A stretch of 64,000 bases of DNA, taken from assembly GCA_905221605.1 (NCBI GenBank), contig CAJNDS010002148.1, positions 547,046 through 611,045 of the forward strand, in the 5' to 3' direction. The DNA is from Symbiodinium natans. Lineage: Eukaryota > Sar > Dinophyceae > Suessiales > Symbiodiniaceae. Positions 48,970 through 62,541 of the stretch are shown here, piece by piece. A program made the position numbers and the translations under genes. The notes under the pieces were generated by a model, which ran no database searches, was not told the origin of the DNA, and saw only the letters and a list, made by a program, of their open reading frames with translations. The first letter of the stretch is position 1. The number at the start of each line of letters is the position of its first letter.

Positions 48970-51900
48970 ATGCTGCTGCTGCTGTAGTAGCTGTAGTAAC
49001 TGTTTTCATTATTGCTATTGCTCGTACTATTCTTGTTGTTGTTGCTGCTGCTGCTGTTCTTGTTGTTGCTCTTGTTCTTGTTATTCTTCCAATTAGTTCT
49101 TGTTATTGTTCTTGTTCTTTGTCTTGTTAGGTATTGAGAGTTTGAACCTTTCTCGAAGGGTGTGAGAGTTGTGGGTGTTATCTGTCAACCCCCTTGTTCT
49201 CTCCTCATCTCGAAGGTGGTCTTTTTTCCAGAGCCCAAACGTGAAGTAGTCAGGTAAAGGTAGGAACCTGCCCATCGACCCCACCCCCTTAAACCCTAAA
49301 CCCTAAGCCCTAAACCCTAAACCCTAAACCCCAAACCCCAAACCCTAAACCCTAAACCCTAAACCCTAAACCCTAAACCCTAAACCCTAAACCCTAAACC
49401 CTAAACCCTAAAGCCCTAGTCTGGTCCCTTGACCAAGGCACTCCGACAGCCTGCCAAACGCGCCCTGCCGGGCAGCTCTGCCTGTTGCCTCTCGGCTCTG
49501 GATTCTTTTTGGGGTGTAGGGTTTAGGGTTTAGGGTTTAGGGTTTAGGGTTTAGGGTTTAGGGTTTAGGGTTTAGGGTTTAGGGTTTAGGGGGATTTTTG
49601 GGGGTGAGGGTTGGGATGGAGGAGAGCATCTAGGAAGCTCGACTCTATTTTACGTGCCCTCTCTACTTTGCAACCCCCCTAACAAGCAGGGCTTTCTTTT
49701 TTTCGGCCCCCGCTTCTCCTTACCAGCCCGGTTGTTAAACCCTGGACTTCAGAAGCGCAGAGACATCGGAGCGGGTGCAGATTAAGCCCCCTAGTCTCGT
49801 CTGTATCTCACCCTACCTGCGAATCCTAAACCCGAAACCCTAAACCCGAAACCCGAAACCCTAAACCCGAAACCCGAAACCCTAAACCCTAAACCCACGG
49901 CTGCACCGAGCCCCACCATGCGCCGCCCCCAACTCAAGGCCCAGGCCCCAAAAGCCCGAAGGCCCTGAAGTTCTGGGGTTTAGGGTTTAGGGTTTAGGGT
50001 TTAGGGTTTAGGGTTTAGGGTTAGTAGCGTCAATACTATATAGGGTTGAGAACCCCAAGCCCTTAAACCCTACTAATATGGTTTTTGAGCTCGCGCCCAA
50101 AGTATCTCATTCGATACGGGCACTACCGTTTTTTATACTAAACGAATTTCATGCGTCCTTGCACCCATTGTCCCTTACGTTTCTCTCTTCGCCTTCTCAA
50201 GGGAGAACAAAGAACAAAGTGATGCACGCCTTCGTGTGACAGCGAACAATGGAAAAAAGTAGGCATCATGAGATTGCTGTATGAAAGACCGACTAAGCTC
50301 TGCCTGCTGAACCCCATACACCCCTAAACGCTAGACCCTAAAGGGTCGCTACAGCAGTGGCGCGAATCAAACTCCCATAGCTGGGGTTTTCATCCTAGGA
50401 GGAAGGTTACGCCCCAAAAGCCCTGAAACCCTAAAGCCCTAAAACCCTCAACCCTAAACCCTAAACCCTAAACCCTAAACCCTAAACCCTAAACCCTAAA
50501 CCCTCAACCCTCAACCCTCAACCCTAAACTGTAAACCTAGACCTAAACCCTACTTCCCCGGAAATGGGGCCAGGTTGGGGCCTGCTGGCGGATTAACTTC
50601 AGCCGAGTGGTGCCAAAGCTGCATCTCACTCTCCCCCTAAACCCTGAACCCTAAACCCTAAACCCTAAACCCCAAACCCTAAACCCTAAACCCTAAACCC
50701 TAAACCCTAAACCTGTAGTTTAGTGATGGTTTCCTGCAGCTGGGGTCCGGGTTTCATGGTGGCAGGGTTCGGGGCTTCGGTGGTGCTGTGAGTTCAGGGT
50801 TTCGGGTTTCGGGTTTAGGGTTCAGGGTTTGGGGTTTAGGGTTTGGGGTTTAGGGTTTAGGGTTCAGGGTTTAGGGTTTAGGGTGTAGGGTTTAGGGTTT
50901 AGGGTTTAGGGATAAAACGAAACTTACGCAAGTTGTGCCCCCGCAGCTCTGAATCCTACATCCCCGCACCCGTAGCCGCAAGAAAGCCTACACCAAGCCT
51001 CAGCCGGTTTAGGGTTTAGGGTTTAGGGTCTAGGGTCTAGGCTCTAGGATTTAGGGTTTAGGGTTTAGGGTTTAGAGTTTAGGGTGTAGGGTGTAGGGTT
51101 CAGGCTTGGGTGGACTGGTGGGGAGGCGCCCTAAGCCCTAAGCCCTAAGCCATAAACCCTAAACCCCAAACCCTAAACCCGAAACCCTAAACCCGCACCC
51201 TGGAACATGGCATTTTTCCTGCGTGTTTGTGAGTGATCGCAAAAAACTGCCGAACGTGAACCTCAAACCCCAAACCCCAACCCTAAAACCCCAACCCTCA
51301 GGCCTGAAACATACAAAAAGCAGGGCCAATCCCTAAGCCCGTAAAACCCCAAACCCGAAACCCCTAAACCCGAAACCCCAAACCCGAGGAGAAGCAGGGC
51401 AACGTCAACTGGGCTGCCTGGCTTCAGCCTAGCGCCTTCTGAAGCCCCCAGTGTTCTTGTAGCTTCATGCTACAAATGCAACCCTAGCATAGAGGAGCCC
51501 TAAACCAGGAACCCGAAACCCCTAAGCCCTTTTTTTGTTTAGGCTATGTTGGTAGCTCCGGGCTTCGGACTTAAGCTTCAGGGTGGGAAACCCTAAACCC
51601 TAACCCCTAAACCCTGAACCCACTTAAGCTTCCGGGTTTTGGGTTGTGTCGAGTTTAGGACATAGGTTTTTGTTGAGGTCCGGGGTTCGGGTCTTCTCAG
51701 GGAGAGAGGTGCCAGAGATCCGTGGCGCTCGTTGGCGCTTGTAGGATTTGGGGTTTAGGGTTTAGGGTTTAGGGTTTGTTTGGGTTGTGGAGAAGCAATC
51801 CAGGTTTCCCACTCTCAACAAGTACCTCTTCAAGCAATTACTTTGATCTCCTCACAGGCCATCCCTTGATGTTTTTGATTGCGATCCGAGCAGTCAAGTG

Positions 51901-53814
51901 GGATCCTCGACACACAGGCCACGGAAAGCAGGAAGAAAGTGGAAAGCTGGGCCAAGAATTTGCAAAAGGGAAATCAGTTGAGCCTCCAGTTGTTGGAGAA
52001 GACCAGCAGTGGTTCGAGCAGCAATGCAGCACCACCTGAGCAGCGAGAGTTTCAAGGATATAGGGTTTAGGGTTTAGGGTTTCGGGTTTAGGGTTTAGGG
52101 TTTGGGGTTTAGGGTTTAGGGTTTAGGGTTTAGGGCGTTCGAAGCTTCGAAGCAAGTTGGACGAGTTCATGCTTCTGGAGGCCACAATCTTCAAGTTGGA
52201 GGACAGTCTAAACCCTAAACCCTAAACCCTAGACCCTAAACCCTAAACCCTAAACCCTAAAACCCTAAACCCTAAAACCCTAAAACCCTAAACCCTAAAT
52301 TGGGAAAAAACGAAGTTGGAGGAGGTCAGCAAGTCCCGGGATTCCATACGGGAGTAGGGACTGACTGAGACCCGGAGTCGCATGGGCTTCAGTTGACCAT
52401 CTGCACTAGGTACTCAGGGGTAAAAGGAAGGACCCCTTGAAGGGACCCACTAGACCTGAATAGGGTTTGGGGATTAGGGTTTGCGGTGTAGGGTTTAGGG
52501 CCCTTATTTCCCTTATATAACCCTATATTGTATATATCTGCACTAGGTACTCAGGGGTAAAAGGAAGGACCGCTTGAAGGGACCCACTAGACCTGAATAG
52601 GGTTTGGGGATTCGGGTTTACGGCTTCGGGTTTAGTGCCCTTATAGAACCCTATATATTGTATATATATATATATATCTTATACAGTCTCTATATACCCC
52701 CTAAAAAAGCCCCAAATAACCCCTAAGGCCCCTTGTAAGGGTCCCTCCTCTAGCCCCTTGAAGGTAGGTCCCTAGATTTTTTATATGGTACCTTACTGGG
52801 TGTAAGAGGATCTTATGTAGGAAATGAAGTTTGGAGGGTTTCAAGGTCCATCCTGGAGTGTACTGAATCGGAAAAGCCGTACGCCTTAAACCCCCACATG
52901 CACAGGAGTCCAACCTACGCACGCCCGAGATCTGCTGTCGGTTTCAGGGGAAGGGGTGGAGATTCAGGGCTTCTGCTCAGCCGTGGGTTCAGGGCTTAGG
53001 GTTTACAATAGGGTCTAGGGTTTAGACGTCAGGGTTGAGGGTTTACGGTTATCCCTAAACCCTAAACCCTAAACCCTAGATCCGTAACCCTTAACCCTTA
53101 ACCCTGAACCCTGAACCCTGAAACCCTAAACCCTAAACCCTTAAACCCTAAACCCTAAACCCTAAACCCCAGACCCTGCCCCTGGGCTGCAACGAGGTGT
53201 GGTCGCCCCAGGTGGTCTGGACGCCCTCGCAGCGGCGCTATGCCGGGCACTGGGCATCTCTTTTTCTGGAGAAGAAACCCTTCGGGTTTAGGGTTTAGGG
53301 TTTAGGGTTTAGGGTTTAGGGTTTAGGGTTTAGGGTTTAGGCTTGGGATGTTCCCCGGTGCACTCACAGTCCTTAGTAGGGATTATAGTACCCCCCCCCA
53401 ACTGTCAGAATCTCTATTTAAGGAGCTGTTAGAAAAAGGGGGAACATCCCAGCTATTAAACCCCAGAGCCTTCAACACCCTACGCCAGACAAGCTTAGGG
53501 TTCTAGATGTTGAGTTGATGTGTTCAGAGTTTGGGGTCTAGGGTTTAGGGTTTCGGGTTTACGGTTTAAGCTGCAGGAATTTAGGTTCAAAGGCCTTAGG
53601 TATAGGTTGTTCTGGAGCTTATGAGGTTTAGGACTTGGGTTTCATGCGGCGGAGTCTGAGTCTAGGGTTGTGGAGGGTTGACTTACAGGTGATCCGGAAG
53701 GAGTGTCAGAAGGTCGTTGGGCTCTTTTGGGCCAACGATCTCCAGAAAATTAAGTTCTTTACTTTTTGGGGGGGAGGACTGACTCTCCCTCCCTCCCTCC
53801 CTCCCTCCCTCCCT

Positions 53815-53879
<65 letters not shown>

Positions 53880-56800
53880 AGCACCCCGGCTCGAGCTTTT
53901 TATTGTATCGTGTAGCCGCCTTCGCATGGGACGAGCTCCTTGGTACGTTCTGACAGTGCTGGCATTGGTGTTCTCATGCACTACATGGCTCCCCCCACAT
54001 TCGATGGCCTGGTGCCTGTGGAGTAGCTTTGGAGCCAACAGGACTACATGGGGGCCTTGGGCACGCAGGACACCCAGCATATCCTCATGGACGTGGTCCA
54101 AGCCTACTTTGGCGAGCACCCGCCTGGCATTGAGATGGACACGCCGGACGATGACTGCCCAGAGACGCTCCCATAGGCCGGCTCTCGCACAGGTCCACCA
54201 GGTTCGGAAGCAGCTCTGCACACACGCATGCCTCAACGCCAATCTGCTACTCCTACGAAGTCGGCCCCTTCCGTTGGGCGCCGCAGATCCAAGCAGAACG
54301 TCCGTCTGCAGACGTGCTGGCCGATGCTGCCTCCAGCCGGAGTCAGGCTGCTCATGATAGAAGCCAGGTGGGGTCACCAGATCTCAACACTATGGATTCG
54401 GCCTGTGTGGGGGCTTTGTCGGCGTAGTCACCTCCAGGATTGCCAGGGATCCAGGGACACGTTGTCACCATGCGGCCCACCAAGGTAGCAGTGGTTTCGG
54501 CCCCGTCGGGATGCCGGTTGGCCGTGGACCTGCTCCACGAAGCGGACCTGTACATGGGCAGGCGCGCTACTCACGCAATTTTGCGAGTCGTCCCGGTCCC
54601 AAGTCCGGACCCCACCTGAGTTCAGCAGGGCTTGTACCTTTACGGCTTACAAGGGTGGGGGGTGTGAGGGTTGTCGGGATCTGTGCCTCGAGCCCGACAG
54701 GAGCATCCTTACTGTGCTCCTTAGTCTTCTGCTATCATGCGAAGCCTCGAGGTAGGTCATACCCTGAAGTCGCTGCCACTGATGCCGGTTGGTGGGCGTG
54801 GGAGCCCTGTGAGAACCTGCCGCGTTACTGTGAGCACACAGACTACGCCGAGAGGTGGTGGAGGCCGTGCTGTTAGCACGCAAACTTCGCCGCGAGGCAG
54901 TTCGCCGCCTACCCCTCCGCCTGCAAGGAGAACCGCGACAATGGCTCCTGCCTCGGCTCTCTCGGGAGCTGCTGCTTCACCGGTGGCGCCAGTGGACCCA
55001 CCGCCGTGGGCTACGCCTGGCTGTGAGACCTCATCTTCGGCCCCCCTGAGGAGCCCGCTTTGTTTGTGCCCAGGCAGGCGGCCGCCGCTCCGGAGGACTG
55101 TGCTCGGCGCTGGAGGCTCATTCGTGCCATTCCGCAAGCTCCCAACTCACTCAGCATGTGCGCAGAGTTGGCAACTGGGCTATAGCTGCCAGCTGTGCGC
55201 TCATCTTCCCGGGGCTTGCGCAGCGCATGAGGAGCGAGGGCAAAGCAGGTGATGCCATGGAGTGCTGGCTGGCTTTCGAACATGGATTGGCTCGTCCCGG
55301 CTCGCTTCTTGCGCTAACCCCACTTGGAGATGTGACGGAAGCCTGCTGGAGGGAGACACTTTGTCAGCTCCTGGTTCATGTTCACCAACTCCACCAGTCA
55401 CTGCCGGCAAGATTGTATTATCAATTGGAGTGGGCCACACCTTGGGCCACGCGTGTGGCACATTTCGCTGCTTTCTTTGCAGAACCTGTCGATGCTGAGG
55501 CCAGCCCTGCTGGCGGTCTCGCCCTGGACGACATCCTGGAGGTGTCCTCGGAGGCTTCGACCTCGATTTCCTGGCAGGAGTCCGCTGGTTTGAAAAAAAG
55601 GAAGCTCTGGTTCGTGAAGAGGAGGAAGCGGCCCCATTTTGGGAGCCGCGGCCGCTGGCAGGCCCCACCCTCCGTCACGGCCCGCAGCTGGAGCATGCAC
55701 TTCTGCTTCGCCTGCTCGCTGGACGACGTGGCCGCCCAGAGAGGAGACCAGGTCCCGCTCGGGACCGCCCAGGCAGGACCGCAGCAAGGGCGCGCGTCGA
55801 CCAGCCGCCCCCAGAGGCAGGGAGGAGCAGCTGTCTCGCGCTCTGTCGGCAGTTCTTCGACATAAAGCCGGGGCCAGTGGACTGCACATCCGGTCAGATG
55901 GATATGCCAGTCTGGCTGCGGTCCTGCGACAACCTGCCATGCGGCGCCTAAACTCCACCCCGGCAGAGGTCGTCCAGGCGATTGCGTCAAACGCCAAGCA
56001 GAGGTTCGAGCATGTGGTGGAGGATGGGCGATCGTTGGTCAGGGCCACCCAGGCGCACTCCATCTATGTGCCGGATGCACTGGAGCGCCTCTTCGAGCCT
56101 CTGTGGCGTGCTTTCATGGCACCCTGCGGTGCCATCTGGGGTCCATTGCTCAGCGTGGACTGATGCCTGGAGGGGAGCGCGGCCCCAGCTACCGCCGCCG
56201 CGTCCACATCGCCGTTTATCAGAAGGACCCAAACCACGGCCCCTCTGGGAGCCGCATGCCTATCTCCGGCTTTAGGGACGATGCAGAAGTGGCTCTGAGG
56301 ATTGACGTTGCTGCTCTCCTGTCTGATGGTTTCGTGATCCACCGTTCTTCCAACCAGGTCTATCTCACGGAGCAGACCATCCCGCCCTCGTACACCATCG
56401 ATCTCGGCTCGGGCCAACCGGTTGCCGCCAACACTTTTGGACCGTCCGGAGGGATGCGCAAAAAGTCGAGGTCCGTGGCTGTCTTTGCTGTTGTGGTTGC
56501 ACTCACACTTACGCCCTCCTTTCTGTGCGGCTGCTGCCCTAACCCCCCGCACTCTGACACGCCTGACTTGCCCAGGTCCCGGCCACGTGCTAGTGGAGGC
56601 CAATGCGGAGCAGGGCTGGCGGTGCACTGGCTCTGTGTGAGTTACTGCGCCGCTCTCCTCAAACTTGTGTTGCATCAGTGGCGCCAGCCAGGCACCCTCA
56701 GGCGAGCTCGGGTGTCAAGCGGGCCCTTGGCCGAGCCGTGCGCCGAGCAGAAGCAAACCCTCATGGCCTCACATGGTATAGGGGAAAGTTGCACAGCGTT

Positions 56801-59800
56801 AGTACTTTAAGGCACATCATTCAGCCCTCCGTGTCGGATCGGCCACCTCGTGTGAAGCCGCGGCACCCGCCCCCTACCAGACATGGCCCCAGATTGAGTG
56901 TTGTTACATGGAATGTTGTTGGGGGTTTGTCACATGATGCCTGGGTCGAGGTTCAGGTCTGGTTGCATACGCAATGCGCCCACGATATAGTCTTGCTGCA
57001 AGAGACACATTGGCAGTTTAGTAACCTCTTCCCTCTCCCCAAGTACCACGTCGTCCACTCAGGCACTACTGACCACCGACATCAAGGCTGTGCAGTCCTG
57101 GTGCGCCGGGAGCTTGTTGATGAACCTGATGTTCGTTGGAGTTCAATCCTGGCAGGACATGTTCTCCATGTTAGGTTCCCCTTCAAGGGTAGGCATGTGG
57201 ATGTCATCAATACTTATCAGTATGCCTGGCACAGTGGCAGTGACCGGGAACAGCTTCTGCACAAGCGTGAGAGGGTTTGGATTCGGCTCGACCAGCTAAT
57301 ATCCACCATCCCCATCAGAAACACCCTCCTGTTAGGGGGTGACTTTAACTGTGTGGGCACATTCGATGGGCACAGGTTTGGCCCGTCCACCGCGCGCTCG
57401 CAGTCGCCTCACCCTGACAAGGACTCTCTGGCCAACCTTGCCCGTGTCCACTGCCTCACTGCTTTGAACACCTGGGGCCACAGGACACACATGTCCACCT
57501 TCCAGCATGAATCAGCTTGTAGCCAGATTGACTTCCTCCTTATGCGCCGTGCTCAATCGGACGGTCTGGCAAAGCAGGCCCGCCCCGACCATGCCTTTCA
57601 CGTTCTGCGCTGGCGTGGAGGCGCTCTCCACCGCCCTGTCCAGGCCAGCATTCCGGCCCTCCACTACCAGCAAGCGGGCCACGCGCCCAAACCGCTTCCT
57701 CCGTCCCCTAAGTACCTAGTGGAGCAAGCCCCGGAGGCCCTCTCTGCTTTCAGAGAGGAGCTTGCAACCCTCCTTGCCTCTGGTCCCGTCAGCCCCGAAT
57801 CCCTCAACCATGCCCTGCGCAGTGCAGGCAGACACCTCGATACGCCGGACCCGCCAACCACCACAACCACCCCGCAACAGGTGTTGGAGGGAGCCGTTCT
57901 CTCCATGTGGCAGGCGCGTCGACGCGCGCTACAGTACTCGGAGGTGTGGGGCCACCGCTCGCTCTCCCTGCGCGCGGGGACCGACGCTAGTCACGCCGTC
58001 CTTCGCACGGCCATGCGGGGATGGCTTCTCTGGGCTCGCTACCTTGGCTCCCACTCTGCCATTCGCAAGCGAAGCCGAGGCGTCAAACGAGAAATTTTCC
58101 AGGATTGTTTGGAAAAGGCTGTGCACGCCGAACAACTTGGGGACCAACGTGCGCTCTATGCTGTAATTAGACGACTGGCCCCCCGCACAACGCGTTCAGC
58201 TCCGCGGGGAACATGGATGTCTCCTCTCACTCCAGCCCCCCCCTGCGACTCCCCTTCGGCTGCTCCGCCCGCCCCCCCGCCCGCCCCCGCTCGAGGACTT
58301 GCAGGACTCCCTGCGCGCTCTGGAAACGGGCAAGGCTGTGCCTCGACACCTTGCCAGCATACAGCTCTGGAAGTTTGGCCAGGATGTTGTGCTTCCCCAT
58401 GTGCACAGTCTGTGTCGCCGCATCTGGGAGGGCGCTCCTTTTCCGCTCCTGTGGGCGGACGCCTGGATCGCCTGGCTCGCCAAGCCAAACAAGCCCAGCG
58501 ACCAGCCGGCCAATATGAGACCAATTTCCATTACTGATGCGGGCGGTAAACTGGTCGCCAAGGCTTTGTGTACGCGACTTCGGCCCTGGTTCGCCCAGGC
58601 TGCCGCTGATTGGCCCCAATTCGCGTACCTGCCTGGTCGAAGCATCGAGCACGCTATAGCGAAGGCGGCGCATCATTGCCGGCGTCAACGCCAGTCTCGC
58701 GCACGCGCGTGTCCCTTTGCACGAGCGCAGGAACACCGGTCGTCGACCCACCCCTTGCTGTGGAGGTATCACTATCTCCGTAGATTCTTCTCGGGCCTTT
58801 GACACGATTGATAGAACTACCCTTGAGATCGAGCTTCGGCAGGCCGGAGTCCCGCAGGCAGACATTGTCGTGATCATGAGCATGCGTGCTTCCATTGGAT
58901 ATCACCCGTCAGTCATCGAACCGGAGCGGAGGGTGCCTAGCCACAGATGTGTCAGACAGGGCTGTCCGCTGGCTCCTAGCTTGTGGGTTCTCATCACTGT
59001 TGCTTTGCTGAAGGCTCTGGCCCACCATTCCTCCCAGGCCACTGTCCAGGATGTGGCCACCGTCTTTGCAGACGACCTCCTTCTCCAGTGGGAGTTCACT
59101 TCTGTCCCTGAGCTCGATTCGTTTCTCCTGCTTGTGGCACGGTGTTTGCTCATCATGCAGAGATTGGGTCTGGATGTGCAACACAAGAAGACGAATGTCA
59201 TGATCTCCTGCCGGGGTCGCCAGGCTAAACAGTGGCTCGCGCGGCACACCGCCCGCACGCCTGACGGCAGGTATCTTGTCTTGCCTCGTCAGGGCTCAGC
59301 GCCGCTACACCTCCCCATTGTCACCTCGATTACGTATCTGGGAATAGTTTTGTGTTGTGGGGACTTTGCTGCCCAAACCCTGGCACATAGGCTTCGCACT
59401 GCGGAAATCCAGCGTGCGCGCCTGCTGAAGGTGCTACACAGCAAATCCATCCCGATGCACCGGCGTCTGCAGCTTTGGCAGGCATGCGTGTGCAGTTCCG
59501 CTCTTTACGGGCTGCACGTGATCGGCTTACGTCAAAAGCAGATAGATCGGCTCACGCAGGTCTTGGTTAAGCATGTCCGAGCCATTACCCGTAGTTTTGC
59601 GCACATGACTAAGGAATCCAGCTTCGACCTTCTCTCTCGTGTGCGCCTCAGTGACCCGCTCACTACGCTGCAGTGCCGTTGCGCGCACACTCTCACCAAG
59701 GCTTTGCAGAGTCAGGACCCCATGGTGCGGCTCCCGGCTGTTCGACAGGGTCTCCAGGCGAGCGCGTCCTCCTTGGCAGCGTGTGCTTCCCATCTCACCT

Positions 59801-62541
59801 CCCACACCCCCTTCACGCCGGGTGACGAGGACCGGGTCAGCAAACCGGCCCCGGCCCCGCTTCAGGGCGCCGCGCAAAACGAGCCTATTCAGTGCCAGGA
59901 TGGTCTGAAGCCAGCCGTGTTCGCTTGTACGGAGTGTCACTTGTGGTTTGCTGACCTTAGTGCACTAAAGAAGCACCGTCTGCAGGTACACGAGATCGGG
60001 GCGGCCAAGAAGTGTGTGGCTCAGGAGCATCGGCAGCATTCTGCCAATGGGATGCCGGAGTGTAGGCACTGCGGCAAGAACCTGGTAACGTGGCTCAATT
60101 TTTGCCGGCATTTCGACTTACAGCATTGCTCTAAGCTCTGGCTGTCGGGTCAGACCCAGCCTCCCTCTGCCAACCCCCAGCCCCCCACTGCACCACACAC
60201 GTCCCCCACACAGCTTTTGTTCTTGCAGGCCCCTCTTCATGAGTGGCTAGGCTTAGCTAGGCGGCCGGAGGTCGGAGCAGTTCTGCGCCAGTTTTGTGTA
60301 CTCTGTGGACAGTGGATTGCCAACATCAGTAGCCTCAAACTTCATGTCTCGAAGACACACCCGACCCTGTACAAGCAGTTCGGAAAACAGGCGACTGCTA
60401 CCTGTGCCAAGGTTGGACATGTTTGTAGCCCATGCCGTTACTGTGGCAAGGCAATCTCTCGCACGGACGTCCATTGTAGCACGTGCCCTGTACTGTGGCA
60501 AGCTAGGCTCTGTGCGCTGCTATCCAAGACCGCTGCGGCATTCAACCTGGACAGCGGCACCACAAGCGCATCATGGCCATGGCGCTCCCGACCCCGTCGA
60601 CGACAGACCAGGAGATGGACACGGTGTTCGGACACCTCCTCGGCAAGCGCACGGCCCCACAGACGGCGCCGCTGGAGGCCCAAGCGGACCGTCAGCCGAA
60701 GACGAGCAAAAGGGAACCGGGCAAAGGAACCAACGGCAAGGGTGGAAAGGGCAAGGGAAGGCGTCAACATGGACAGGCCTCCAATGGTTCTGGCGGCCAA
60801 GGTCACCTTCAGCTCGTGATCCGAGGGCTCCTACGGCAGGGGATTACCTTTTCCGTCTCCAGGCCGACCGCACAGTCATCTTCACCTTCCAGCTGGGAAC
60901 CCAGCCCTACCATGTGATCCCGGCCCTCCTGGAGGTAGCCGCGTCGTGGAAGGAGAAGAAGGAGAACCAGCCCCAGACGATCTCCAGGTCTCTGAGGCAC
61001 ACGCTGGTGCTCTACCTGCTGCAGGAGCTCACGCAGAGGCTCGACCTCTTCACCACAAGCCCCGATGCGATCAAGAAGGCGCAGGATCTGGGCTGGCTGA
61101 CCTCGGACATGACATGGAACTACATGCGCTGGAATGCCGCCGAGAAGAAGCTGATTCCCACCCAGCAGAAAGGCATACCCATGGCCCATGGCCTCATTTC
61201 AAAAGGACCTGGCCGCCCTGACCAGACTGCTCTTAGCCCCCCATATGGTGCTGAAGTTCGACTCCACCCGCAAACTGGTCGGGGGAGCTGAAGGGGGAGA
61301 CGGCCACCTTCGTCCTGGAGGTGAGCATGCAAGACCCAAATGCCGCGCAGACCATGGAGATCTTCCGTCGCTGGTTCACATCGGCAGCACTCCTCCTCCT
61401 GGCTGCCCGCCTGAAGCCAGCCAGTCGCCATCGGCCCTCACACATGGAGGAGCTTGCAAGCACTCTCCTGAACACGAGTGCCCAGGCCCCCCCTCCTATA
61501 TGCATCAGCCCCTCTCTCCGCTCCTTGCGCCTGAGAAACTCCAGTAATCTGTGCTACATTCATGCTGTGGCTATGCTCCTGGCATACGCCATTGATGCCT
61601 GCAGGTCCTTCGGCCCATGCGTGGTAGCCGCTGCAGTGGAACAGACGGTGGTGAGGCTCTCTGGCACCCCCCTCGAAAAAGGGTCTATTAGCCTGCTGGC
61701 ACTGTTGCCTTGGAGGTTGCTGCTACAAGGCTGGCCTGCCATTCAGGAACAGCACGACTGTGCGGAATTTCTGAGGTTCCTCCTCAGCAGGTTCGACATG
61801 CCCCAACTGTGTTGCCACTGGCAGGCTCGAGAGGATGACATTTCAGAGGGGGTCTCTGTACCTCCACCATGTCTGCAAGGGTCTGCCCTGATTGAGCTCC
61901 TGTCAATGTCTGCTGCTGACAGCCTGCAAGACTGCATCAGCTCGTGGAGTGCACAAATCCCCACACATGCCCTTGTCATGCCCCCCCGCATAGTTTTCCT
62001 CTGCGTTGCCAGGTGTGTCGATCCGGAAAGGGGAAAGGACGACAGGCCTCTGCCCTGTGAGCCTCAGCAGCGTGTGCTGCTGCCTGTGTTCCAAGGGCGG
62101 ACAAGTGCTGTTAGCTGGTCTCCGTATCAGGTTGTTGGAGGGGTACTTCACCTGGGGCCCACCCCCAAGTCAGGACACTACACAGAGCCTTCCTTGCACA
62201 CACCCCTCGTGCCCCTCAGGTCCGTGAAGAGGTGTCCTCGCCTCCGGCCCCTACGTGGGAGCCGCCGTGGTGGATCACCGACGACGACACGCCTGCTCGA
62301 CCCTGCAGAGCTGTTTCACTAGTGACAGCAAATTGCTATATATTCTGCTGTCTGAAGCTCTAGTTTTGTTGAAGGGAAGTGTACATGTACTTTGCGACTT
62401 GCACTTGCTAGGCCCTACGGGGCGGGGTGCGTCTCTGATTCTCTATTAGGTGTGTACAGCAGTACATAGCTTTCAGCCGGACACTAGTCTGCCTACTGAC
62501 CGCGCAAGGGACGCCTGTCGTTCTGCGATCTCAAAGTCAAA

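Noticed and set aside
48722-49009. Poly-Ala / poly-Leu frames
   Set aside because: Translation of a GCT microsatellite.
53877-56675. Several antisense ORFs over the LINE 5' half (up to 221 aa)
   Set aside because: Mirror frames of GC-rich sequence; the plus strand carries recognisable domains.
58156-58895. Minus-strand ORF of 222 aa over the RT
   Set aside because: Shadow of the RT coding frames.
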